Below are positions 1 to 6,402 of a stretch of 13,776 bases of DNA, in pieces (the first letter of the stretch is position 1; each line of letters starts with the position of its first letter). Source of the stretch: Sedimentisphaerales bacterium (GTDB taxonomy: Bacteria > Planctomycetota > Phycisphaerae > Sedimentisphaerales > Anaerobacaceae). The stretch spans positions 1 through 13,776 of the forward strand of contig JAFGTU010000396.1 in NCBI GenBank assembly GCA_016933985.1, written 5' to 3'. The notes under the pieces are model-generated. The model saw only the letters and a program-made list of their open reading frames with translations. It did not search any database and had not been told where the DNA came from. The translations under genes were made by a program, and so were the position numbers.

Positions 1-13
1 GGCCAGATTATGC

Positions 14-118
14 AAAACAAACCCAATCTCCAAACCCACAAAATCACCCCAACCTCCTTTGCCGCAAAGAATTACGACAAAAAACCGCGCCGCCGGAATC
101 GAAAAAACAAACCCAATC
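14..118. repeat. Dispersed intergenic repeat, two copies of a 15-mer
   Basis: The 15-mer AAAACAAACCCAATC occurs exactly at 14-28 and 104-118, and a partial third copy (AAACCCAACT) follows at about 119-128. The stretch is A/C-rich and unlike the coding DNA of the neighbours. It is open in one + frame (10-453), giving a lysine/asparagine/proline-rich peptide. I recall similar peptides called as hypothetical proteins in planctomycete assemblies, which fits a non-coding dispersed repeat better than a gene. The rest of 29-222 shows nothing I can name. Confidence 0.5.
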
Positions 119-222
119 AAACCCAACTTATCGCGCCAAAGCCTCCGCCGAAGCCGGATCAAAACCAAACTTGTATAGGCGAACCTTGCGTGGAGCCGGA
201 TTACCCCCCACCCATTGCGGCA

Positions 223-312
223 CGACATCCCACATACGACATCCGAAATACGAAACTCCCACCACCACCTCGCCATCCCACATACGAAATACGCCATACG
301 AAATACGAAATT
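223..312. repeat. Heptameric (7-bp) DNA repeat block
   Basis: Two runs of contiguous 7-bp units are visible. The first, 223-257, reads CGACATC, CCACATA, CGACATC, CGAAATA, CGAAACT. The second, 271-312, reads CGCCATC, CCACATA, CGAAATA, CGCCATA, CGAAATA, CGAAATT. A 13-bp spacer separates them, and the 14-mer CATCCCACATACGA occurs in both (226-239 and 274-287). The consensus is close to CGAAATA. Related 7-bp runs occur at 2210-2256, 4773-4800 and, as a variant, 12036-12063. No function is evident. Confidence 0.7.
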
Positions 313-365
313 CATTCCCCTGCCCCATTCAGCCGAAAAATGTTTGCAGTTCTTGAAGATTATGC

Positions 366-393
366 TTGCAGGGATTCGATTCTTCTGTATAAT
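366..393 (+). promoter_or_regulatory. Candidate housekeeping promoter of the leucine operon
   Basis: TTGCAG at 366-371 and a perfect TATAAT at 388-393 are separated by 16 bp, matching a sigma-70 promoter. Transcription would start near 400, giving a leader of about 233 nt before leuA. It is the best promoter match I found upstream of leuA and is correctly oriented. Assignment to leuA is by position only. Confidence 0.55.
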
Positions 394-434
394 TTGTCTT
401 ATGAGCCAAACGTGCACAACTTGCTTTCCATTCC

Positions 435-533
435 AGGCCGTTCTTGGCCTTAGTGCACTGCTCCTGCGCCGGTAGGCGCAAAATACACCCCCCCACAAAA
501 ATCCGTTTTCATAGTGTCTCCAGTATCCTGGAG
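435..533 (+). promoter_or_regulatory. Structured leader upstream of leuA (three hairpins)
   Basis: Three perfect short stems lie between the promoter and leuA: AGGCC/GGCCT (435-439 with 446-450, 6-nt loop), TGCGCC/GGCGCA (465-470 with 475-480, loop GGTA) and CTCCAG/CTGGAG (518-523 with 528-533, loop TATC). None is followed by a U-run, so none is a standard intrinsic terminator. I saw no leucine-rich leader peptide and no T-box signature. The stems could stabilise the 5' end or form part of an unknown control element. Confidence 0.35.
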
Positions 534-632
534 GCCTGTGATATTGCATTTTTCCGTAAATTCGTGGCGTTTTGACCCTTCTTGGGCGATAATCTGCCCC
601 AATCGGTCTTGCACATTTAGGAGAATAAGCAG

Positions 633-2198
633 ATGTCTGAAGAAAGAGTTTTGATATTCGATACGACCTTGCGTGACGGCGAGCAGTCGCCGGGCGCATC
701 GTTGTCCATAGCTGAAAAGCTCGAAATCGCCCAGCAATTGGCGGTTTTGGGCGTCGATATTATCGAGGCTGGCTTTCCTGTCTCCTCGCAGGTGCAGTTC
801 GAGGCGACCAGGCTCATCGCCGAGCAGGTGGCCGGACCCGTTATCGCTGGCCTGGCCCGGGCCAATAAGGGTGATATCGAGGCTGCGGGCAAGGCGATAA
901 CCCCGGCTAAGAAGAAGCGCATCCACACGTTCATTGCGACCTCCCCGGTGCACATGAAGCATAAGCTCAAGAAGAAGCCCGCCGAGGTCCTGAAAATGGC
1001 CGTCGAGGCGGTTACGTTTGCGAAAACCTTCGTCGATGACGTTGAATTCTCGCCGGAAGACGCCTGCCGAACCGAGATGCCCTTTTTGATCGAGGTATTG
1101 ACCGCGGTAATCGAGGCCGGCGCGACTACCCTGAATATACCCGATACCGTCGGCTACGTGATGCCTTACGAGTACGGCAGGATCATCGCTCAGCTCAAAT
1201 CCGACGTTCCCGGCATAGACAAGTGCATCATCAGCACCCACTGCCACAATGATCTGGGTATGGCGGTGGCGAATTCCTTAGCGGCGGTCCGCAACGGCGC
1301 CCGGCAGGTCGAGTGCACCGTCAACGGCTTAGGCGAGCGCGCGGGCAACGCCGCACTCGAAGAGGTCGTGATGGGTATTCGGACTCGGCCGGACTTCTTC
1401 GCTGCGCAAAGCGAGGGCGGCCTGACTACGAATATCAACACGAAAGAGATTTACAAAACCAGCCAGCTTGTTTCGCAGCTTACCGGATTCGTTATCCAGC
1501 CGAACAAGGCGATCGTCGGCGCAAACGCCTTCGCCCACGAGGCCGGGGTTCACGTCGATGGAGTATTGAAAGAGCGGACGACATACGAGATTATGACGCC
1601 CGAGAGCATCGGCCTGGGCGGCTCGCGAATGGTTCTCGGCAGGCATACCGGCAGGCACGGGTTCGTCGATAGGTGCGCCCAGCTCGGCTTCAAGCTCAAA
1701 GAGAACGAAATCGAGCACGCCTACCAGCGATTCCTCGATATAGCCGACAAGAAGAAGGAAGTATTCGACGAAGACTTGGCTGCGATTATCAACGAAGAGA
1801 TTCACGTCGTCGAGCATGTCTATGACTTGCAGTATCTGCATGTGGCCAGCGGCACGGGGACTCTGCCGACTGCCAGCGTTCGTATAGTCGCGCAGGGCGA
1901 GACCCGACAGGCGGCGGCGTGCGGGGACGGGCCGGTCGATGCGGCCTACGAGGCCATCCGCGAGGCAACCGGCCTGTCGCCCAAGCTGGAGAACTACACC
2001 ATCCGGGCCGTCACCGGCGGTAAGGAGGCGCTCGGCGAGGCGACCGTGCTTATCAGCGACGACGGTAAGAAATTCGTCGGCAGAGGAATCTCGACCGATA
2101 TCATCGAAGCAAGTGCAAAGGCTTATGTAGATGCGATAAATAGAATGGTCTCCGCACAAAAGCAGGGCGAAGAGCCGGATCTCAAAGTTGAACTGTGA
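633..2198 (+). CDS. leuA: 2-isopropylmalate synthase
   Basis: Condenses acetyl-CoA with 2-oxoisovalerate, the committed step of leucine synthesis, in the cytoplasm. The 521 residues match a full-length bacterial LeuA. The N-terminal TIM barrel carries FDTTLRDGEQSPG (9-21), the HCHND metal-binding motif (203-207) and GLGERAGNA (232-240). GANAFAHEAGVHVDG (297-310) marks the linker region, and the C-terminal part from about residue 390 is the LeuA allosteric domain that normally senses leucine. That domain and the downstream leuC/leuD/leuB favour isopropylmalate synthase over homocitrate or citramalate synthase. The ATG at 633 has AGGAG at 619-623, 9 nt upstream. It is the first gene of the operon; a 109-bp spacer with 7-bp repeats and a hairpin separates it from leuC. 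Confidence 0.95.
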   Translation: MSEERVLIFDTTLRDGEQSPGASLSIAEKLEIAQQLAVLGVDIIEAGFPVSSQVQFEATRLIAEQVAGPVIAGLARANKGDIEAAGKAITPAKKKRIHTFIATSPVHMKHKLKKKPAEVLKMAVEAVTFAKTFVDDVEFSPEDACRTEMPFLIEVLTAVIEAGATTLNIPDTVGYVMPYEYGRIIAQLKSDVPGIDKCIISTHCHNDLGMAVANSLAAVRNGARQVECTVNGLGERAGNAALEEVVMGIRTRPDFFAAQSEGGLTTNINTKEIYKTSQLVSQLTGFVIQPNKAIVGANAFAHEAGVHVDGVLKERTTYEIMTPESIGLGGSRMVLGRHTGRHGFVDRCAQLGFKLKENEIEHAYQRFLDIADKKKEVFDEDLAAIINEEIHVVEHVYDLQYLHVASGTGTLPTASVRIVAQGETRQAAACGDGPVDAAYEAIREATGLSPKLENYTIRAVTGGKEALGEATVLISDDGKKFVGRGISTDIIEASAKAYVDAINRMVSAQKQGEEPDLKVEL

Positions 2199-2209
2199 GA
2201 CCGGAAGTC

Positions 2210-2256
2210 CGAAATCCGAAACAAATTCGAATGATCGAAATTCGAAATTCAAAACG
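2210..2256. repeat. Heptameric repeat block in the leuA-leuC spacer
   Basis: Units CGAAATC (2210-2216) and CGAAACA (2217-2223) are followed by an AATT interruption and an 8-bp unit, then CGAAATT twice (2236-2249) and CAAAACG. The 12-mer CGAAACAAATTC (2217-2228) recurs exactly at 4794-4805, linking this block to the one ahead of the sulfatase gene. The block lies within an operon, so it should be transcribed. Confidence 0.65.
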
Positions 2257-2262
2257 GGAACC

Positions 2263-2280
2263 ACCCCGACACACCGGGGT
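2263..2280 (+). promoter_or_regulatory. GC-rich hairpin before leuC
   Basis: ACCCCG (2263-2268) and CGGGGT (2275-2280) form a perfect 6-bp stem with loop ACACAC, ending 27 nt before the leuC start. There is no U-run, so it is not a classical terminator. A processing or mRNA-stability role between the two cistrons is possible, but only by position. Confidence 0.35.
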
Positions 2281-2307
2281 AGGCAACTCTCAAAAGGATA
2301 AGAAACG

Positions 2308-3570
2308 ATGGGAATGACTATTACTGAGAAGATATTGGCTAAGGCTGCTAACAAGAAGACGGTTCGGCCGGGAGAGTTGATCGATGCGAAGATCGATGTC
2401 GTGATGTGTCACGATGTTACTACTCCGGCGGCGATTTCTATGCTTGTTGAGAAGGGGATCGATAAGGTCTTCGATAAGGACAAGATTGTCGTAACGCCGG
2501 ACCACTTCCAGCCTGCCAAGGATGTTAAGAGCGCCGAATTGCACCGGCGGCTGGACCGCTGGGCGAGGAGGCATCAGATAACGCATTACTACGAGCTTGG
2601 CAGGGCGGGGGTTTGCCATGCGCTTCTGCCGGAGCAGGGTCATATTCGGCCGGGCGAAGTGATTGTCGGCGGCGATTCGCACACCTGCACATACGGGGCG
2701 TTCGCAGCCTTCAGCACCGGCATCGGCTCAACGGACCTTGCGGCGGCGATTGCCACGGGCAAGCTTTGGTTCAAGGTCCCGGCCTCTATGAAACTGGTCC
2801 TCAACGGCTCGCTCGCGCCCGGGGTCTATAGCAAGGACGTTATCCTTGCGATAATCGCGCGAATCGGGACCGACGGGGCGCTATATCAGGCGATGGAGTT
2901 TGTCGGGCTCGCCTTGAGCGAGATGAGTATGGAAGCCCGGATGACGATGACGAATATGGCTATCGAGGCAGGCGCCAAGAACGGTATCATGGCCTTCGAC
3001 GATACGACGAAGCGATACCTCGACGAGCATTTGAAGGACGAAAAAGAATACACCGTCTATGAATCCGATGCCGACGCAGCGTATGTGCGGGTCGAGGAGT
3101 TCGACTGCTCGGCGTTTGAGCCGATGGTGGCCCTGCCGCACCTGCCGAGCGGCGGCGTGCCTATCGGCGATTGCGCCGGCGAAGCGATGGACCAGGCATA
3201 TATCGGAAGTTGCACCAACGGCCGAATCGAGGATTTGCGAATCGCTGCGAAGATTCTCAAAGGCAAAAAAGTCGCCATCCGCACAATAGTAGTGCCCGCG
3301 ACGCCGACGATATGGAAGCAGGCGATGGACGAAGGATTGTTCGATATATTCTACGACGCCGGCTGCGTAATCTCCGCGCCGACGTGTGGGGCGTGCTTAG
3401 GCGGATTCATGGGCGTCCTGGCCGAGGGCGAGAAGTGCGTCAGCACGACAAACCGCAACTTCGTCGGGCGAATGGGACACCCCAAGAGCGAAGTCTATCT
3501 CGCCAGCCCGGCTACGGCGGCGGCAAGCGCAATACAAGGCAAACTGACCGACCCACGAGGTTATATTTAA
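2308..3570 (+). CDS. leuC: 3-isopropylmalate dehydratase large subunit (LeuC/HacA type)
   Basis: Large subunit of the [4Fe-4S] isopropylmalate isomerase, which converts 2- to 3-isopropylmalate with LeuD. At 420 residues it is the shorter archaeal/HacA-type form also found in many bacteria, not the roughly 470-residue enterobacterial form. The cluster cysteines are seen as SCTNGR (C302) and PTCGACLGG (C360, C363); GGDSHTCTYGAF (121-132) is another family hallmark. The ATG at 2308 has AAGGA at 2294-2298. The C-terminus, GKLTDPRGYI, looks family-like, but its TAA stop (3568-3570) lies inside the left inverted repeat of the GxxExxY cassette, so the original last residues or stop may have been replaced. 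HacA-type enzymes can also be homoaconitases; the neighbours favour leucine. Confidence 0.93.
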   Translation: MGMTITEKILAKAANKKTVRPGELIDAKIDVVMCHDVTTPAAISMLVEKGIDKVFDKDKIVVTPDHFQPAKDVKSAELHRRLDRWARRHQITHYYELGRAGVCHALLPEQGHIRPGEVIVGGDSHTCTYGAFAAFSTGIGSTDLAAAIATGKLWFKVPASMKLVLNGSLAPGVYSKDVILAIIARIGTDGALYQAMEFVGLALSEMSMEARMTMTNMAIEAGAKNGIMAFDDTTKRYLDEHLKDEKEYTVYESDADAAYVRVEEFDCSAFEPMVALPHLPSGGVPIGDCAGEAMDQAYIGSCTNGRIEDLRIAAKILKGKKVAIRTIVVPATPTIWKQAMDEGLFDIFYDAGCVISAPTCGACLGGFMGVLAEGEKCVSTTNRNFVGRMGHPKSEVYLASPATAAASAIQGKLTDPRGYI

Positions 3571-3608
3571 CCACAGATTTCACTGATTTGCACAGATTAA
3601 CGCAGATT
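3566..3608 (+). repeat. Left end of cassette: ACAGATT array
   Basis: The units are ACAGATT (3573-3579), ACTGATT (3582-3588), ACAGATT (3592-3598) and GCAGATT (3602-3608), spaced by 2 to 3 nt. The outer 14 bp (3566-3579) match the right end perfectly in inverted orientation. The first five bases contain the leuC stop codon TAA. Confidence 0.8.
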
Positions 3609-3638
3609 TGACCGATATGGAATTTAAGGGATAGTCTT

Positions 3639-4013
3639 TTGGAAGAGCAATATCCACATAAAGAGTTGACGGGAAAGATCATTGGCGCAGCTATGGAAGT
3701 CTATAACACGCTTGGCTGCGGGTTTCTGGAGAGTGTGTACGAAGAAGCGCTGGTGGTCGAATTTCGTCTGCAAAATATCGATTTCGAGAGGCAGAAGTCT
3801 CTCGATGTCTTCTATAAAGGCACAAAGGTGAAACAATTTGTGTGCGATTTCCTGGTGGCGGACGACGTGTTGGTTGAGCTCAAAGCGACCAAGGATTTGA
3901 CCGAGATAGATAAGGCCCAGGTTTTGAATTACTTGAAGTCAACGAATTTGAAGCTGGGATTACTTCTGAATTTTGGGGCCGGCTCATTGCAATACAAGAG
4001 AGTAATTAACTAA
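3639..4013 (+). CDS. GxxExxY family protein (PD-(D/E)xK nuclease-like)
   Basis: The 124-residue product matches the GxxExxY family in length and motif: GFLESVY, with G28, E31 and Y34. A PD-(D/E)xK-like core follows: D70 in CDFLV, E80 and K82 in VELKA, then QVLNYL (94-99), resembling the QxxxY motif of that nuclease superfamily. Nuclease activity is inferred from the fold family; I know of no established role for it. The start is TTG at 3639 with AAGGG at 3626-3630; an ATG at 3617 opens only a five-codon frame. The gene fills the cassette and has no detectable relation to leucine metabolism. It is intact, with no frameshift. It might act on the ACAGATT arrays at its ends, or be a selfish passenger. 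Confidence 0.85.
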   Translation: MEEQYPHKELTGKIIGAAMEVYNTLGCGFLESVYEEALVVEFRLQNIDFERQKSLDVFYKGTKVKQFVCDFLVADDVLVELKATKDLTEIDKAQVLNYLKSTNLKLGLLLNFGAGSLQYKRVIN

Positions 4014-4022
4014 TCCTTGAAA

Positions 4023-4067
4023 AATCTGTGAAATCTGTGTGTAAAATCTGTGCAATCTGTGGTTAAA
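4023..4067 (-). repeat. Right end of cassette: AATCTGT array
   Basis: Four exact AATCTGT units lie at 4023-4029, 4032-4038, 4045-4051 and 4054-4060, the inverted counterparts of the left-end units. The outer sequence AATCTGTGGTTAAA (4054-4067) is the perfect reverse complement of 3566-3579. The repeat ends 14 nt before the leuD ATG, so it sits next to the leuD ribosome-binding region. Confidence 0.8.
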
Positions 4068-4081
4068 GAAAGAGAGCTGTT

Positions 4082-4564
4082 ATGAGTAGAGCACATGTTT
4101 ATAATCGAGACCATATTAACACCGACGAGATCATCCCGGCCAGGTATTTGAATACGGACGACGAGCAGGAGTTGGCGAAGCATTGTCTTGAGGATTTGGA
4201 TGAGGGTTTTGTCGATAAGGTGGCCGAGGGCGATATTATTGTGGGCGGGGAGGACTTTGGGTGCGGTTCTTCTCGGGAGCATGCTGTTTGGGCTATTCGG
4301 GGGGCGAAGGTGCAGACGGTTATCGCCAGGACCTTTGCGCGGATATTCTATCGCAACGCGATTAACTGCGGATTCTATCTGATCGAATCGCCCGAGGCGC
4401 CGGATCATATTAATGACGGTGACGATATCGAGATCAATTACGAGGCCGGGTACGTGATGAATAAGACCACCGGTGCCGAAATAAAGTTCAACCCGCTGCC
4501 CGATTTCGCGGTCGAAATAATCAACGACGGCGGATTGCTCGAGCATGTCAAGAAGAGTATGTAG
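4082..4564 (+). CDS. leuD: 3-isopropylmalate dehydratase small subunit (archaeal-type LeuD)
   Basis: Small swivelling subunit that pairs with LeuC to complete the isopropylmalate isomerase active site. The 160 residues match the short archaeal/HacB-type LeuD. NTDEIIPARYLNT (13-25) carries the specificity loop (YLNT, 22-25), and FGCGSSREHA (59-68) is the diagnostic aconitase small-subunit motif. In methanogen enzymes this loop helps separate isopropylmalate from homoaconitate specificity; YLNT is, as I recall, common in bacterial proteins annotated LeuD, but I cannot settle specificity by eye. The ATG at 4082 has only a weak purine-rich site (AGAGAG, 4071-4076), lying directly after the cassette's right repeat. 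The next gene begins 18 nt downstream. Confidence 0.92.
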   Translation: MSRAHVYNRDHINTDEIIPARYLNTDDEQELAKHCLEDLDEGFVDKVAEGDIIVGGEDFGCGSSREHAVWAIRGAKVQTVIARTFARIFYRNAINCGFYLIESPEAPDHINDGDDIEINYEAGYVMNKTTGAEIKFNPLPDFAVEIINDGGLLEHVKKSM

Positions 4565-4582
4565 AGATGGGAGGTTAGAACG

Positions 4583-4744
4583 ATGCCGATTGTTGACGGG
4601 CAGTATCAGGAACAGATTTCGACGGTGTTCAAGACGAACAAGGAAGCTATCGAGCAGATAACGGCGATTCACTACGCCAAGTGCGTTAAGTGCATGAAGG
4701 GCACATTCGAGATGGCCTGGCGGTATTCGGATAAGAAGAAGTAG
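4583..4744 (+). CDS. Small CxxC-containing protein (53 aa), unknown function
   Basis: A complete small gene runs from ATG at 4583 to TAG at 4742-4744, with a good site GGGAGG at 4569-4574. It starts 18 nt after leuD, consistent with co-transcription. The product is lysine-rich with one CxxC pair (C34 and C37, in YAKCVKCMKG) and a mostly helical-looking N-terminal half (Q7 to H30). It has no signal peptide or membrane segment. A CxxC pair can bind metal or do redox chemistry, but with only two cysteines nothing firm can be said. I do not recognise the family. Support for it being real: ribosome-binding site, spacing, GC-rich codon pattern like the neighbours, and a clean stop just before a hairpin. 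Confidence 0.65.
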   Translation: MPIVDGQYQEQISTVFKTNKEAIEQITAIHYAKCVKCMKGTFEMAWRYSDKKK

Positions 4745-4767
4745 CTGCGGATCAAGGGATGCCGCAG
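4745..4767 (+). promoter_or_regulatory. Hairpin after the 53-aa gene
   Basis: CTGCGG (4745-4750) and CCGCAG (4762-4767) form a perfect 6-bp stem with an 11-nt loop, directly after the stop codon of the small gene. There is no T-run, so it is not a typical terminator. It may protect or process the leuA-leuC-leuD part of the transcript. Confidence 0.35.
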
Positions 4768-4772
4768 AAACT

Positions 4773-4805
4773 CGAAATACGAAGCACGAAATTCGAAACA
4801 AATTC
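4773..4805. repeat. Heptameric repeat block before the sulfatase gene
   Basis: Four contiguous 7-bp units are present: CGAAATA (4773-4779), CGAAGCA (4780-4786), CGAAATT (4787-4793) and CGAAACA (4794-4800). They are followed by AATTC, so that CGAAACAAATTC (4794-4805) matches 2217-2228 exactly. An AT-rich tail continues to about 4830. The block marks the junction where the sulfatase gene joins the leucine operon. Confidence 0.65.
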
Positions 4806-4876
4806 AAAAGTCGAATTTTCAAATTACCTAAACGAGCGAAGACGGACTACTTTGCTTGTTGAGAAGGAGCGATGTT

Positions 4877-6376
4877 GTGGACAGACGTAGATTTCTAAGA
4901 GGTCTGGGTGCTGGTGCGGCGATGCTGGCTTTGCCGGGTTGTGCGAGTGCGCGACAAAGAAGGGTGGCGAACAAGCAGCCCAATTTTGTTTTCTTCCTGA
5001 TTGACGATTTGGGATGGACGGATGTGGGTTGTTTCGGGAGCGGTTTCTATGAGACTCCCAATATCGACAGGCTCGCTTCGCAGGGGATGAAGTTCACCAA
5101 TGCCTACGCGGCCTGTCCGGTCTGCTCGCCGACTCGGGGCAGCATCCTGACGGGTAAGTATCCGGCACGATTGGGGATAACGCAGTGGATAGGCGGTCCG
5201 AACCAGCCGACGGAATACAAGCACTTTATGGATTTGGAGGAGGTGACGATAGCGGAGGCGATGAAGGGCGCGGGCTATGCGACGGCATTTGTCGGCAAGT
5301 GGCATTTGGGCAATAAGCCCTACTATCCGGATAAGCAGGGATTCGACGTTAATATAGGCGGCGATTCGTCCGGCTCTCCGCCCACGTACTTCTATCCGTA
5401 CAAGACCGCCAATCGCGCGCTGGAGGAGATGCCGGCGGGCGGGGAGGAAGGTGAGTACCTGACGGATCGGCTGACGAGTGAATCGCTCAAGTGGCTGGAT
5501 GCGAACAGGGACAAACCTTTCCTGCTGTACCTCTCACATTATGCCGTGCACACGCCGATACAATCGAAGCTGGCTCTGACGGATAAGTACAAGGCCAAGG
5601 TTGGGAAGCTGCCTAAGACGGACGGGGCGAAGTTTACGCCGGTCTATGGGAAGTACAGGACGAAGATGGTTCAGGATAACGCCGCTTATGCGGGGATGGT
5701 GCAGAGCGTGGATGAGAGCGTCGGGCGGGTGATGACCAGGCTCGAAGAGCTCGGCGTTGCGGATAATACGATAGTCATATTCATGTCGGACAACGGGGGG
5801 CTCTCCACTGTTCCGAATGAGGGGCCGACGTGCAATCTGCCCCTGCGCGCGGGCAAGGGGTGGCTCTATGAGGGCGGGATTCGCGAGCCGATGATCATCA
5901 AGTGGCCGGGCGTTGTCCAAGCGGGCAGCGAGTGCGGCGAGCCGGTGACGAGTACGGATTTCTACCCGACGATGCTTGAGATGGCGGGGATGCGGCTGCG
6001 GCCTGAGCAGCACGTTGACGGAGTGAGCCTGGTTCCGCTGCTTACTGAAAAAGGCAAGCTCAAGCGCAAAGCGATATACTGGCATTATCCGCACTATCAC
6101 GGCAGCGGCAATCGCCCCAGCGGCGCGGTGCGGGCCGGGGATTATAAACTTATAGAATGGTATGAAAACGGGGCCGTAGAACTGTATAATCTGCGGGACG
6201 ATATTTCGGAAAAAGAAGACCTGGCCGAGAAGATGCCGCAAAAGGCCGCTGAGCTGAAGGCGATGCTGGCCGAGTGGCTAAAGCAGGTAAATGCGAAAAT
6301 GCCGGCGTCAGAGCCGCGAAATGACTTCGAGGTGTTCGAAGAGGCGCGGCGAGAACAGCAGGCGAATAAACGATAG
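4877..6376 (+). CDS. Secreted Cys-type sulfatase (formylglycine-dependent arylsulfatase family)
   Basis: A 499-residue sulfatase that hydrolyses sulfate esters, probably on sulfated glycans, outside the cytoplasm. The GTG at 4877 is chosen because AAGGAG (4864-4869) is 7 nt upstream and the product begins MDRRRFLRGLG, a twin-arginine signal. An upstream in-frame TTG at 4856 has no comparable site. ALPGC (C22) forms a lipobox, so Tat export and lipid anchoring are likely. Asp43-Asp44 (LIDDLGW) bind the metal, and C83 in CSPTRGSILTG is the cysteine converted to formylglycine. KWHLG and SDNGG motifs follow, then a C-terminal domain with TDFYPTMLEMAG. The substrate cannot be read. It starts 112 bp after the small CxxC gene's end at the codon level and lies 26 bp before leuB, an odd place for a glycan enzyme. 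No FGE or other sulfatase is in the window. Confidence 0.93.
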   Translation: MDRRRFLRGLGAGAAMLALPGCASARQRRVANKQPNFVFFLIDDLGWTDVGCFGSGFYETPNIDRLASQGMKFTNAYAACPVCSPTRGSILTGKYPARLGITQWIGGPNQPTEYKHFMDLEEVTIAEAMKGAGYATAFVGKWHLGNKPYYPDKQGFDVNIGGDSSGSPPTYFYPYKTANRALEEMPAGGEEGEYLTDRLTSESLKWLDANRDKPFLLYLSHYAVHTPIQSKLALTDKYKAKVGKLPKTDGAKFTPVYGKYRTKMVQDNAAYAGMVQSVDESVGRVMTRLEELGVADNTIVIFMSDNGGLSTVPNEGPTCNLPLRAGKGWLYEGGIREPMIIKWPGVVQAGSECGEPVTSTDFYPTMLEMAGMRLRPEQHVDGVSLVPLLTEKGKLKRKAIYWHYPHYHGSGNRPSGAVRAGDYKLIEWYENGAVELYNLRDDISEKEDLAEKMPQKAAELKAMLAEWLKQVNAKMPASEPRNDFEVFEEARREQQANKR

Positions 6377-6402
6377 TTTCTTTACAGCAAGGAGATTTTG
6401 AA

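Larger units (their letters stand above)
3566..4067. mobile_element. 502-bp GxxExxY cassette with terminal inverted repeats
   Basis: A single small gene is enclosed by perfect 14-bp inverted repeats: TTTAACCACAGATT at 3566-3579 and its reverse complement at 4054-4067. Each end carries four ACAGATT-like units, all pointing inwards. The element splits leuC from leuD, which are normally adjacent or nearly so, which implies insertion. I see no target-site duplication. No transposase is present; the only protein is the PD-(D/E)xK-like GxxExxY product. Mobility is therefore inferred from structure and position. GxxExxY genes are known to occur in many copies per genome in some bacteria. Confidence 0.65.

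Noticed and set aside
10..453. 147-codon open frame at the left edge
   Set aside because: It runs through two kinds of DNA repeat and a promoter, has a biased K/N/P/T composition, no ribosome-binding site, and ends in sequence that forms hairpins. Treated as non-coding.
1329..2354. 341-codon open frame on the - strand
   Set aside because: Antisense to leuA and crossing the repeat spacer into leuC; no recognisable motif.
3566..4067. CRISPR-like array from the ACAGATT units
   Set aside because: Units are only 7 bp with 2-6 bp gaps and point inwards at both ends; no spacers and no cas genes.
3555..4080. Target-site duplication at the GxxExxY cassette ends
   Set aside because: Sequences just outside the inverted repeats (ending in GGTTATA on the left, starting GAAAGAG on the right) do not match.
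4856..4876. TTG start for the sulfatase, seven codons upstream
   Set aside because: The GTG at 4877 has a well-spaced AAGGAG and places the twin-arginine motif right at the N-terminus; the TTG has no such site.
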